10,761 nt of DNA from an uncultured Anaerococcus sp. (GTDB lineage Bacteria > Bacillota > Clostridia > Tissierellales > Peptoniphilaceae), in the NCBI GenBank assembly GCA_900550345.1, contig URRX01000035.1, positions 1-10,761 on the forward strand, given 5' to 3'. Positions 1 through 6,820 of this stretch are shown here, in pieces. The position numbers were made by a program, and so were the translations under genes. The notes beneath the pieces are model-generated. The model saw only the letters and a list, made by a program, of their open reading frames with translations, searched no databases and was not told where the DNA came from. Position 1 is the first letter of the stretch, and each line of letters starts with the position of its first letter.

Positions 1-90
1 AATTAAAAATATATAGATTAAATTGTATTATGAAAACACTTTTCTTTTTAGTATTTTAATGATATATTAAACTTGTAAATGTAATTTGTA

Positions 91-124
91 AAATAATTTT
101 ATAGCTACGGCTATAAAATTTTTT
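91..124 (+). terminator. Hairpin with UACG tetraloop and T tail upstream of asrA
   Basis: An 11-bp perfect stem (95-105 AATTTTATAGC with 110-120 GCTATAAAATT) closes a TACG loop (106-109) and runs into six Ts (119-124). The loop is of the stable UNCG type. It looks like an intrinsic terminator. It could end a gene lying left of the window, or sit inside the asr leader as an attenuator, because only 59 bases separate it from the asrA start and no clear promoter is visible in that gap. Positions 1-90 hold no gene that I can recognise and only weak, AT-rich promoter-like strings. Confidence 0.7.
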
Positions 125-139
125 AAATTTAGGAGAAAA

Positions 140-175
140 ATGATACTTGTTATCAGGTTTCTGAAATTTTTTTAG
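140..175 (+). CDS. Possible 11-codon leader ORF before asrA
   Basis: An AGGAG (131-135) lies 4 nt before an ATG that opens an ORF reading MILVIRFLKFF, ending in TAG at 173-175. The stop overlaps the AGGAGG (174-179) that serves asrA, so a ribosome ending here would be placed on the asrA start. The peptide is hydrophobic and has no recognisable family. The arrangement would suit translational coupling or a leader peptide, but an ORF this short can arise by chance in AT-rich DNA and the spacing from its ribosome binding site is short. Treat as a candidate only. Confidence 0.3.
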   Translation: MILVIRFLKFF

Positions 176-183
176 GAGGATAT

Positions 184-1224
184 ATGGCTTATACAGATTA
201 TCTTGTCAAAAAAGATGAGGCCAAGGATTTATTTGAAATCCTAAAATCCAAATACACAATTTTTGCACCAAAAAGAATTGTAAATGGTGGAAGATATTGT
301 AATATGGATGCAATAATGTACGAAAATGTACAAAGTTTTGACGAAATAGAATATAAAGAAAAATCTACATATTCAGCTAAGGAAGCTTTACTTCCAATGA
401 CTGAAAAATTATTCTATTTTACTGAAGATGACTATACAGAAACAAAAGAACCTTACAAAAAAGAAGTTTTAGTTTTTGCAAGAGCTTGTGATATAAATGC
501 AATCAAACACTTAGATGATATATTCATCAAAAATGGACCTTTTGAAGATATGTTCTATCAAAGACGTAAAAATAAAATTCATTACGCTTTATTAGAATGT
601 CAATCAGACCTTGATAGAAATTGTTTTTGTGTATCATGTGATGCAAACAAAACAGACAATTATACATACGCATTTAGATTCAATGAAGATGGATCTATGA
701 ACATAAAAGTAGAAGATGATTTAGACTTATCAGCATTTTCAAATGAAGAGTTTGATTTGAAATTCCCAGAAGAAAATGAATTAAAAGTTACATTTCCAGA
801 AATAAAAGATGACAAAGAAGCAAATTTAATTGCAAATTCAGAAATTTGGGATGAATATAATTCAAGATGTATAGGATGTGGATCATGTACAACTTCATGT
901 TCAACTTGTACTTGTTTTACAACTAGAGATGTAACATATACACTAAATAGACGTGTTGGTGAAAGAAGAAGAACTAATGCATCATGTATGACTAAAGATT
1001 TTGATCTTGTAGCAGGTGGTGGACATTTTAGAAATCAAATTAAAGAAAGATATAGATATAAAATTATGCACAAAATCTATGCCCACAATAAAAGATTTGG
1101 TGATGGTCCAATGTGCGTAGGATGTGGAAGATGTTCTGCTCACTGTCCTCAATTGATTTCTTATCCAGCATCAATTAATAAGGTTAGTGAAGAATTAGAA
1201 AAAATAAGAAGTGAGGTAAAATAA
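184..1224 (+). CDS. asrA: Anaerobic sulfite reductase subunit A (4Fe-4S protein)
   Basis: AsrA is the electron-transfer subunit of the cytoplasmic anaerobic sulfite reductase, passing electrons between the AsrB reductase subunit and the AsrC siroheme subunit. The 346 residues are full length for the family. The C-terminal third carries two ferredoxin-type clusters: C229-x2-C232-x2-C235-x3-C239 and C311-x2-C314-x2-C317-x3-C321, the second followed by P322. The N-terminal part keeps the family's Cys-rich stretch (C147, C149, C152 in a CFCVSCD run) and the RACD segment near residue 102. The start is fixed by a strong AGGAGG at 174-179, 4 nt ahead of the ATG. The stop codon shares one base with the asrB start (TAATG), so the genes are translationally coupled. 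Product confidence comes from the three-gene asrABC order together with the motifs. Confidence 0.95.
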   Translation: MAYTDYLVKKDEAKDLFEILKSKYTIFAPKRIVNGGRYCNMDAIMYENVQSFDEIEYKEKSTYSAKEALLPMTEKLFYFTEDDYTETKEPYKKEVLVFARACDINAIKHLDDIFIKNGPFEDMFYQRRKNKIHYALLECQSDLDRNCFCVSCDANKTDNYTYAFRFNEDGSMNIKVEDDLDLSAFSNEEFDLKFPEENELKVTFPEIKDDKEANLIANSEIWDEYNSRCIGCGSCTTSCSTCTCFTTRDVTYTLNRRVGERRRTNASCMTKDFDLVAGGGHFRNQIKERYRYKIMHKIYAHNKRFGDGPMCVGCGRCSAHCPQLISYPASINKVSEELEKIRSEVK

Positions 1225-2057
1225 TGCAAAAAAATGAAATAAAAAGATCAACTGATGATTATTTAAATTATGTTTTACCAAAATCTTATGAAATTTTGGA
1301 TATAAAAAAACACACTCAAAATGAATGGACTTTCAAAGTAGAATTTGATAAAAAAGTAGAACCTGGTCAATTTTTACAAGTATCTCTTGCCAAAATTGGT
1401 GAGGCTCCAATTTCTGTTTCAGGAATGGGAGAAGGCTATGTAGAAATGACTATAAGAAATGTTGGTGAAGTTACATCTGAGCTTTTCAAATCAACTCCAG
1501 GTGATAGAATTTATCTAAGAGGACCATATGGAAATGGTTGGCCAATTGATAAATTGAAAGGAAAAAATGTAATTGTTATTGCTGGTGGTACAGGAGTAAG
1601 CCCTGTAAAAGGTTTAATAGAATACATAAAAGAAAATCCAAATGAATTCGAATCATTAAATTTAATTTTAGGATTTAAAAATCATGAATCAGTTTTGTTC
1701 AAAGAAAGTTTAGAAGATTGGAAAAATCAAGAAAAAATAAGTACTGTTTATTCCCTAGATAATGAAGAAGTTGATGGATTTAAAAAAGGAATGGTAACAG
1801 CATTTATTCCTGATCTTCCGTTAAAATCATTTGATGGAAACTATGCAGTAGTTATGGTAGGCCCTCCAATTATGATGAAATTTACATCTCTTGCCTTAAT
1901 AAAAGAAGGTGTAACAGAAGATAAAATTTGGACAAGTTTTGAAAGAAAAATGTCTTGTGCAGTAGGAAAATGTGGACATTGTAGAATAAATGAAACATAT
2001 GTTTGTTTAGATGGCCCAGTTTTCCCTTATACAGTTGCAAAAGACTTACTAGATTAA
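1224..2057 (+). CDS. asrB: Anaerobic sulfite reductase subunit B (flavin/NAD(P)H reductase)
   Basis: AsrB belongs to the ferredoxin-NADP+ reductase superfamily and takes electrons from a reduced nicotinamide for delivery to the sulfite reductase. The 277-aa chain has a flavin-binding barrel with PGQF (47-50) and APIS (61-64). A nucleotide-binding region with AGGTGVSPVKGL (120-131) follows. The C-terminal 2Fe-2S site has C245, C250, C253 and C261, as in the related PyrK subunit. The start ATG overlaps the asrA stop by one base, and a GAGG at 1213-1216 can act as its ribosome binding site. Length and domain order are normal for AsrB. Without its neighbours it could be called a PyrK/HydG-like reductase, but its place between asrA and asrC settles the name. 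Confidence 0.94.
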   Translation: MQKNEIKRSTDDYLNYVLPKSYEILDIKKHTQNEWTFKVEFDKKVEPGQFLQVSLAKIGEAPISVSGMGEGYVEMTIRNVGEVTSELFKSTPGDRIYLRGPYGNGWPIDKLKGKNVIVIAGGTGVSPVKGLIEYIKENPNEFESLNLILGFKNHESVLFKESLEDWKNQEKISTVYSLDNEEVDGFKKGMVTAFIPDLPLKSFDGNYAVVMVGPPIMMKFTSLALIKEGVTEDKIWTSFERKMSCAVGKCGHCRINETYVCLDGPVFPYTVAKDLLD

Positions 2058-2066
2058 GGAGAGATT

Positions 2067-3092
2067 ATGACATTAGATATAGATGTAGCAAAAGTTAGAA
2101 ATAATTGTTATCGCCAATCTAAAATTCCTGGAGAATTTTTACTACAATTAAGATCTCCTGGAGCTTTGGTAGATGCAAAATGGTTAGAAATGGTACAAAT
2201 GCTTTGTCAAAAATATGGAGATGGAAATTTTCATTTTGGTACAAGACAAACTTTTAATATTACAGGAATAAAATATGAAGATATTCCAAAAGTAAATGAA
2301 ATCATAAGACCATACATAGAAGAAATTGAAGGAAGCAGAGATGTAGAAATTGTATACAATGACGAAGGATATCCATACATTGGACCTAGAAATATTATGG
2401 CTTGTATTGGTGGAAGACATTGTATAAAAGCTGCACAAAATACACAAAGACTAGCAGACAAATTAGAAAAAATAATATATGAATCACCTTATCAAATAAA
2501 AGTTGCAGTTACAGGTTGCCCAAATGACTGTGTAAAAGCTCACTTTACAGATTTTGGATTTATTGGCGTTACAAAGCCAGTTTATGATATTGATCGTTGT
2601 ATAGGTTGTGGAGCTTGTGTTGATAGATGCAAAGCTGTAGCAACAAGGGTATTATCACTAAATGAACAAGGTAAAGTAGACAAAGATCCATGTTGCTGTG
2701 TTGGATGTGGAGAATGTGTAACAAGATGTCCAAATTCTGCTTGGAGAAGACCAGATAGAAAAATGTGGAATGTAATAATTGGTGGAAGAACTGGAAAGCA
2801 ATTCCCAAGAATGGGACAAATGTTCGCAAGATGGATGGACGAAGATGCAGTAATCCAAATGATGAAAAATTGGAAGGATTTCTCAGCTTATGTACTTGAT
2901 AATAAACCTGTATATATGCACGGTGGACATTTAATAGATAGAGTAGGTTTCCCAACTTTCAAAAAAATGATGTTAAAAGATGTTGACTTAAATCCAGAAT
3001 GTCTAATAGCTGATAGAATTAATTGGACAGAAAAAGAATATAGATCTTCAATAAATGTAATGAAATTAGAAGATCATACGAATGTAAAATAA
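2067..3092 (+). CDS. asrC: Anaerobic sulfite reductase subunit C (siroheme catalytic subunit)
   Basis: AsrC is the catalytic subunit that carries out the six-electron reduction of sulfite to sulfide. The 341 residues hold an N-terminal ferredoxin-like half-domain of the nitrite/sulfite reductase family with HFGTRQTFNITG at 56-67. The siroheme-4Fe-4S ligand set is C113-x5-C119 and C151-x3-C155 (CPNDC). Two additional ferredoxin clusters follow: C178/C181/C184/C188 and C211/C214/C217/C221, the latter preceded by two extra cysteines (C209, C210). The inserted ferredoxin pair separates AsrC from assimilatory CysI-type enzymes. AAGGAG at 2056-2061 sits 5 nt before the ATG, and the gap to asrB is 9 nt. 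All ligands expected for an active enzyme are present. Confidence 0.95.
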   Translation: MTLDIDVAKVRNNCYRQSKIPGEFLLQLRSPGALVDAKWLEMVQMLCQKYGDGNFHFGTRQTFNITGIKYEDIPKVNEIIRPYIEEIEGSRDVEIVYNDEGYPYIGPRNIMACIGGRHCIKAAQNTQRLADKLEKIIYESPYQIKVAVTGCPNDCVKAHFTDFGFIGVTKPVYDIDRCIGCGACVDRCKAVATRVLSLNEQGKVDKDPCCCVGCGECVTRCPNSAWRRPDRKMWNVIIGGRTGKQFPRMGQMFARWMDEDAVIQMMKNWKDFSAYVLDNKPVYMHGGHLIDRVGFPTFKKMMLKDVDLNPECLIADRINWTEKEYRSSINVMKLEDHTNVK

Positions 3093-3101
3093 GGAGCTTA
3101 T

Positions 3102-3572
3102 ATGAGATCACAATTTCAACCAAAAGATTTACTAGAAACATTAGTAAAACTAGAACAAAATGGTCAAAAATTTTATGAAGAAATGGCAAAAAAATTCTCA
3201 GACGACAAAAAAAATAGAGAATTCTTTGAATTTTTAGCTGATCAAGAAACTCACCACGAGGCACTTTACAAAAGTTTGTCTGAAAAAATAGACAAAAATC
3301 AAGAAATTGATAAAGAATACGATGATGAGTACAAGGCTTATATCCAATCAATGATAGATCAAATATTTAATTTTGATTCATCAAATGTTGGAGATGATCC
3401 AATAGATATTTATAGATTTTCAATAGGAATAGAAAAAGATACAATTTTATTTATCAAAGAAGTAAGAACTATAGTTCCAGAATTTGAGCCAGAATTAATA
3501 GATAGGGTTGAAGCTGAAGAAAGAGGACACATCAAATTAATTCATCAATGGTACAATGATTTTATAAAATAA
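3102..3572 (+). CDS. Rubrerythrin-like ferritin-family diiron protein, no rubredoxin domain
   Basis: This 156-aa protein has the four-helix ferritin-like fold of the rubrerythrin family. Candidate diiron ligands fall in the expected helices: E18 in the first helix, E49-x2-H52 in the second, E111 in the third (GIEKD) and E140-x2-H143 in the fourth. The C-terminal rubredoxin Cys pairs of classical rubrerythrin are absent, so it needs an outside electron donor or acts in iron storage or sensing. It starts 9 nt after asrC with AAGGAG at 3091-3096, so it is almost certainly in the asr transcript. A role in removing peroxide or managing iron beside an oxygen-sensitive Fe-S/siroheme enzyme is inferred from that position, not shown. 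No specific gene name can be given. Confidence 0.85.
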   Translation: MRSQFQPKDLLETLVKLEQNGQKFYEEMAKKFSDDKKNREFFEFLADQETHHEALYKSLSEKIDKNQEIDKEYDDEYKAYIQSMIDQIFNFDSSNVGDDPIDIYRFSIGIEKDTILFIKEVRTIVPEFEPELIDRVEAEERGHIKLIHQWYNDFIK

Positions 3573-3579
3573 AAGAAAA

Positions 3580-3612
3580 TTATTAGAAGAGCGAATTAAA
3601 ATTTTCTAATAA
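3580..3612 (+). other. Short hairpin just after the asr operon
   Basis: TTATTAGAAGA (3580-3590) pairs with TTTTCTAATAA (3602-3612), 11 bp with one G-U pair and an 11-nt loop. There is no clean T tail after it, so on its own it would be a poor terminator. It may protect the 3' end of the transcript or support the stronger terminator that follows. Confidence 0.45.
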
Positions 3613-3629
3613 AATTTAAAAATTTTTGA

Positions 3630-3685
3630 TAGGATTATCATCAAATTTTGATTAATCAGAATTTGACGGTAATCCTATTTTTTTT
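3630..3685 (+). terminator. Strong intrinsic terminator of the asr operon
   Basis: A long, nearly continuous stem. TAGGATTATC (3630-3639) pairs with GGTAATCCTA (3668-3677) through one wobble. After a single mismatch, TCAAATTTTGA (3641-3651) pairs with TCAGAATTTGA (3656-3666), leaving a 4-nt TTAA loop. Eight Ts follow at 3678-3685. It separates the asr unit from the regulator/ABC cassette. Confidence 0.88.
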
Positions 3686-3696
3686 AAAAGTATAGC

Positions 3697-3725
3697 TTGA
3701 TACTTTACAACTGTTAATGTACACT
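3697..3725 (+). promoter_or_regulatory. Predicted sigma-A promoter of the GntR-ABC cassette
   Basis: TTGATA (3697-3702) and TACACT (3720-3725) are separated by 17 bases and fit a housekeeping promoter. The site lies directly after the asr terminator and 20 bases before the GntR start codon, so transcription would begin just ahead of the ribosome binding site AGGAGG (3735-3740). Confidence 0.6.
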
Positions 3726-3734
3726 ATGAACAGT
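3710..3734 (+). promoter_or_regulatory. Candidate operator dyad over the -10 box
   Basis: ACTGTTAAT (3710-3718) and ATGAACAGT (3726-3734) form an inverted repeat matching at 8 of 9 positions around a 7-bp spacer. It covers the -10 box and the likely transcription start. A repressor bound here would block RNA polymerase, and YtrA-type GntR proteins commonly repress their own operon, so the adjacent regulator is the obvious ligand. The dyad is seen; binding is inferred. Confidence 0.6.
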
Positions 3735-3745
3735 AGGAGGAATAA

Positions 3746-4123
3746 ATGGATATAAAGATCAAATACTCGAGTAAGGATCCCATATATTTACAAATAAAAA
3801 ACCAAATAAGAGATGCAATTTTAAATGATGAGATAGAAAAAGACATGGCTCTTCCTTCTATTAGACTTTTGGCAAAAGAGCTAAGAGTTAGTGTAGCTAC
3901 AACGAAAAGAGCCTATGATGAACTTGAAAAAGATGGACTTATTAATTCTGTTCCTGGGAAGGGAAATTTTGTTAAAGACCAAAATCCGGAATTAATTAGA
4001 GAAAAATTTTCATTAAAAATCGAAGATCATCTTATAGAAGTTATTAAATTATCTAAACTTGCAGGAATTTCAAAAAAAGAAATTATTTCTCTTATAGATA
4101 TATTGGAGGAAGAAGATGAATGA
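3746..4123 (+). CDS. YtrA-type GntR family transcriptional repressor
   Basis: A 125-aa regulator with an N-terminal GntR winged helix-turn-helix. DPIYLQIKNQIRDAI (11-25) leads into LPSIRLLAKELRVSVATTKRAYDELEKDGL, where the recognition helix spans about 49-60, and the wing GKGNFV lies at 71-76. The C-terminal part (about 80-125) is short and helical, as in the YtrA subfamily, and too small for a metabolite-binding FadR or HutC domain. AGGAGG at 3735-3740 sets the start. It overlaps the ABC ATPase gene by 8 bases, the usual YtrA arrangement in which the regulator controls the ABC genes in its own operon. The inducer is unknown; cell-envelope stress or antibiotics induce several relatives. Confidence 0.9.
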   Translation: MDIKIKYSSKDPIYLQIKNQIRDAILNDEIEKDMALPSIRLLAKELRVSVATTKRAYDELEKDGLINSVPGKGNFVKDQNPELIREKFSLKIEDHLIEVIKLSKLAGISKKEIISLIDILEEEDE

Positions 4124-4982
4124 TATATTAAAAATAAAAAATCTTAGTAAATCTTTGAATGATTTTTATCTTGGACCTTTGGATTTAAATATCAAAAGAG
4201 GATCTATAGTAGGATATATTGGAGAAAATGGTGCAGGGAAATCCACTACAATAAAATTAATCTTAGGAGATATGAAAAAAGATTCTGGTCAAATTTATAT
4301 TTTTGGTAAAAAAATCGAAGATTTGACAGAAGATGAAAAGAAAAAGATAGCCTTTGTATTTGAAGATTTTTTCTTTCCTCAAGAGATGAATATTAAGGAA
4401 GTAGAAAAATTTCATTCCTTGTATTATGGAAATTATTGGGAGAAGGAGAAATTTAATAAGCTTATAAAAAGATTTAATCTTCCAGAAAAAAAGAAAATTT
4501 CTACTTTTTCTAGAGGAATGAAGATGAAATTGTCTTTGATTTTGGCCTTAAGTCATAAGGCAGAACTTTTAATTTTGGATGAGGCAACAAGCGGGCTTGA
4601 TCCTGTGGCTAGGGATGATATTTTGGATATACTTTTAGAATTTATCCAAGATGAAAATAAAAGTATTATGATTTCATCTCATATTTTATCTGATTTGGAA
4701 AAAATTGCAGATGAGATTGCTTTTATACATAGGGGAAAATTAATTTTTGTTGAAAGTAAAGATGTTTTAGAGGAGGAATACGGGATAGTTTCTCTTTCAA
4801 AAGATGAATATGAGAGCTTAGATAAAAATGCCATAATTTCTGTGAGAGATTATAAATTTGGTAAGGAATGTTTGGTTAAAAAACAATTACTTCCACCAAG
4901 TCTTGAGGTTGAAAATGCAAGTGTAGAGGAAATTATGGTTTATATGATAAAGGAGAAATACAATGAAAGCCTTGATATATAA
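4116..4982 (+). CDS. ABC transporter ATP-binding protein (YtrB-like)
   Basis: A 288-aa cytoplasmic ATPase that pairs with the permease encoded next. Walker A is GENGAGKST (36-44), the signature is FSRGMKMKLSL (131-141) in place of classic LSGGQ, Walker B with the catalytic Glu is LLILDEATSGLDP (151-163, E156), and the switch His is H189. The Q-loop position reads VFEDFFF, with Glu or Asp where many importers have Gln. The FSRGM/Glu pattern is typical of the YtrB/YhcG-like export ATPases and not a sign of inactivation. The C-terminal tail after about residue 215 is a family extension without a known motif. GGAGGA at 4105-4110 precedes the start, which overlaps the regulator gene by 8 bases, and the end overlaps the permease gene by 20 bases. 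The substrate cannot be told from the sequence. Confidence 0.92.
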   Translation: MNDILKIKNLSKSLNDFYLGPLDLNIKRGSIVGYIGENGAGKSTTIKLILGDMKKDSGQIYIFGKKIEDLTEDEKKKIAFVFEDFFFPQEMNIKEVEKFHSLYYGNYWEKEKFNKLIKRFNLPEKKKISTFSRGMKMKLSLILALSHKAELLILDEATSGLDPVARDDILDILLEFIQDENKSIMISSHILSDLEKIADEIAFIHRGKLIFVESKDVLEEEYGIVSLSKDEYESLDKNAIISVRDYKFGKECLVKKQLLPPSLEVENASVEEIMVYMIKEKYNESLDI

Positions 4983-5595
4983 AGATTTAGTTTCAATAAA
5001 AAGATTTTTGATTTTACAATTTGTAATTATAATTGGCTTAGGATTTTATTTTTACAAAGAAGATCAATTAGTCTTGATTCCTTTGTTTTTTATTCTAGTT
5101 CCAGTAATACTTTTGGGTATGGTTTTTGGAATGGATAACCAATATTCAACAAATAAATACCTAGTTTCAAGTGGAATTTCTAGGAAGAAAATAGTTGTTT
5201 CAAGGTATATGATGATTTTATTTATGGCGCTTTTTGCAATAGCCTTGTCATTTGTAGTAGGCTTTAACAAAAATCCACTTACAAAAGAAATTCCCATGCT
5301 ATTAATTTTATCATCCCTATTTTTTATAACAAGCATAGTTGGGGTGGTTGAACTTCCCTTGATGTATAAATTTGGGGCAGAAAAAGCGAGGTTTGTTTTT
5401 GTAATCTTATATTTTATAGTATTTGCATTTTTCTCAACTATTTCATCAAACAAAGAATGGATTTTAGAATATGTAAATAAGGGACTAAGTATGGATAAGA
5501 CTATTCTAGCCTTATTAATTTTTGCTATAACAATAATAATTCATTTACTTTCAATTTTTTCTTCAATTAAAATTTTTGAAAACAAAGATTTTTAA
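4963..5595 (+). CDS. ABC-2 type transporter permease
   Basis: A 210-aa integral membrane protein with about six hydrophobic segments (roughly 15-31, 36-56, 81-100, 111-133, 143-161, 181-201). An amphipathic N-terminal stretch (MKALIYKDLVSIKR) and the LVSSGISRKKIVVSRY segment (67-82) are characteristic of small ABC-2 permeases found next to YtrA-type regulators. There is no signal peptide beyond the first membrane segment. AGGAGA at 4951-4956 lies 6 nt before the ATG, and the start lies inside the ATPase gene, giving tight coupling. It would form the membrane part of a dimeric exporter with the preceding ATPase. Substrate unknown; antibiotic, peptide or lipid-linked export is a family-level possibility only. 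Confidence 0.85.
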   Translation: MKALIYKDLVSIKRFLILQFVIIIGLGFYFYKEDQLVLIPLFFILVPVILLGMVFGMDNQYSTNKYLVSSGISRKKIVVSRYMMILFMALFAIALSFVVGFNKNPLTKEIPMLLILSSLFFITSIVGVVELPLMYKFGAEKARFVFVILYFIVFAFFSTISSNKEWILEYVNKGLSMDKTILALLIFAITIIIHLLSIFSSIKIFENKDF

Positions 5596-5621
5596 AGGCA
5601 GGATTTATTTTCTGTCTTTTT
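5594..5621 (+). terminator. Terminator of the GntR-ABC cassette
   Basis: AAAGGCAGG (5594-5602) pairs with TCTGTCTTT (5611-5619) through two wobble pairs around an 8-nt loop, and ends in a run of five Ts (5617-5621). The stem begins within the permease stop codon. Confidence 0.75.
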
Positions 5622-5636
5622 GTTATGGTTGAATAT

Positions 5637-5670
5637 TTGACTTATTTTTTATAATTCATATAGTTATAAT
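5637..5670 (+). promoter_or_regulatory. Predicted promoter of the corA-like gene
   Basis: TTGACT (5637-5642) is followed 16 bases on by TATAGT (5659-5664). A perfect TATAAT sits at 5665-5670 but is 22 bases from that -35, so the exact -10 is unsure. The leader to the ATG at 5704 is only about 30 bases, too short for a magnesium riboswitch. AAGGAGA (5693-5699) is the ribosome binding site. Confidence 0.5.
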
Positions 5671-5703
5671 GGATATATAAAATTTCCTAACAAAGGAGAA
5701 AAG

Positions 5704-6654
5704 ATGGAATATATATATAAATTTGATACGGATAATGGGTTTGAAATGACTGATATATCCAGTTTTTATGATGTTATAGAAGATGATGATTTTTATTTAA
5801 TGTATTTGGGAAAATCTAGCTTTATCGATTTTGCCAAAACTTATAATTTAGATGATGCCATAATTGATTTGCTTTTATCAGATACGGCAAAAAAATCTTA
5901 CATGGCAGTTGAGGATAATTATACCTTTGCGATTTTAGAACTTTTAGATATAATGGGAAATCTTGAAACTTCTGATCTTATAGGATTTTATATAGAAAAT
6001 AATAGGCTTATAATTGTTGATTTGTATGATAGGGATCAGTCAACTACAGAGGCTTTCAGAAAAATGCTAACCAAGAAATTTTCTGCAAGATCTCCAGGAA
6101 GACTTTTGAAATACTTTATTACTTCTTTAGTTAATAATCACACAAGAATTTTTAACCAAATTAAAAATTCAACTGCCGAAGTTGAAGATTCTATAATTAA
6201 AAATAAAGATTTTAAAAATAGTATAGAAGTAATTTCTGACAATAGGCATAAGGCCCTTAATATGTATGCTTCTTATGAAAGACTTCTAGATACTCTTGAA
6301 GTTTTTATGGAAAATGAAAATGAAATTTTTGATGACGATGATATAAAACATTTAAAATCAGTTTTATTTAGGGTTGAAAGATATTCTTCAAATATTTCTT
6401 ATTTAAGTGGATATATTACAAATGTTAAAGATTCTTATACATCAAAAATGGATCTTTCTATGAATAATACTATGAAAGTTTTGACAGTTGTCACCACAAT
6501 ATTTACACCAATTACTATAATAACCGGTTGGTATGGAATGAATTTTGAAAACATGCCAGAGCTAAAGTGGCATTTTGGTTATATTTATGTAATAGGAATT
6601 TCACTAATTAGTGTAATTTTGGTTTATTTATTATTTAAAAAGTTTGATAAGTAA
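5704..6654 (+). CDS. corA: CorA family divalent metal ion transporter
   Basis: CorA proteins are homopentameric inner-membrane channels that let in Mg2+ (some members carry Co2+, Ni2+ or Zn2+). The 316-aa sequence has the usual layout: an acidic N-terminal cytoplasmic domain (to about 130), a long helical stalk (about 130-255), then two C-terminal membrane helices (about 258-276 and 292-311). The selectivity loop YGMNF (277-281) is intact and followed by the usual MPEL (284-287) in the periplasm-side loop. The C-terminus ends in basic KKFDK. It is a single-gene unit with its own promoter and a good ribosome binding site. Which metal it carries, and whether it imports or exports, cannot be decided from the sequence. 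Confidence 0.93.
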   Translation: MEYIYKFDTDNGFEMTDISSFYDVIEDDDFYLMYLGKSSFIDFAKTYNLDDAIIDLLLSDTAKKSYMAVEDNYTFAILELLDIMGNLETSDLIGFYIENNRLIIVDLYDRDQSTTEAFRKMLTKKFSARSPGRLLKYFITSLVNNHTRIFNQIKNSTAEVEDSIIKNKDFKNSIEVISDNRHKALNMYASYERLLDTLEVFMENENEIFDDDDIKHLKSVLFRVERYSSNISYLSGYITNVKDSYTSKMDLSMNNTMKVLTVVTTIFTPITIITGWYGMNFENMPELKWHFGYIYVIGISLISVILVYLLFKKFDK

Positions 6655-6676
6655 AAAAATTAAGGATTGTGTGTTT

Positions 6677-6753
6677 TTAATATTTAAACTTTAGCAATAA
6701 AAGTTATCAAATACTCACCCATCTTGAGTGAATGGATAGAGTCGAGAGTTCTC
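6677..6753 (+). repeat. 77-bp direct repeat, copy 1
   Basis: This stretch matches 7014-7090 without gaps at about 70 of 77 positions, offset by 337 bases. The first 40 bases are almost identical in the two copies (one difference) and contain a small hairpin AACTTT...AAAGTT (6687-6705). The last 37 bases form the left arm of a large palindrome (ACCCATCTTGAG at 6717-6728 and GTCGAGAGTTCTC at 6741-6753). It is non-coding in all frames as far as I can see. Confidence 0.88.
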
Positions 6754-6819
6754 AGGAGATAAGTTGAATTTAAAGATAAATTAAATTAAAGAGATCTCTC
6801 GACTGCGCTCGAGATGGGT
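6717..6819. repeat. Large imperfect palindrome, element 1
   Basis: The outer arms ACCCATCTTGAG (6717-6728) and CTCGAGATGGGT (6808-6819) pair over 12 bp with one G-U. The inner arms GTCGAGAGTTCTC (6741-6753) and GAGATCTCTCGAC (6791-6803) pair over 13 bp with one mismatch. An asymmetric internal loop (12 and 4 nt) separates the two stems, and a 37-nt AT-rich loop closes the hairpin. It sits 60 bases after corA and may fold in its transcript. The GC-richer arms stand out from the AT-rich surroundings. The form resembles dispersed palindromic (REP-like) elements; it carries no ORF. Confidence 0.85.
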
Positions 6820-6820
6820 T

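Noticed and set aside
2184..2955. Several open frames on the minus strand inside asrC
   Set aside because: They lie opposite a gene with full catalytic motifs, have no ribosome binding sites, and translate to low-complexity Phe/Leu/Ser/Tyr-rich sequence typical of antisense frames in AT-rich DNA.
5064..5453. Minus-strand open frame opposite the ABC permease
   Set aside because: The permease is supported by membrane segments, coupling to the ATPase and a ribosome binding site. The opposite frame has none of these.
5671..5703. Magnesium riboswitch upstream of corA
   Set aside because: The leader is about 30 bases long and shows no structured element, far too short for an M-box.
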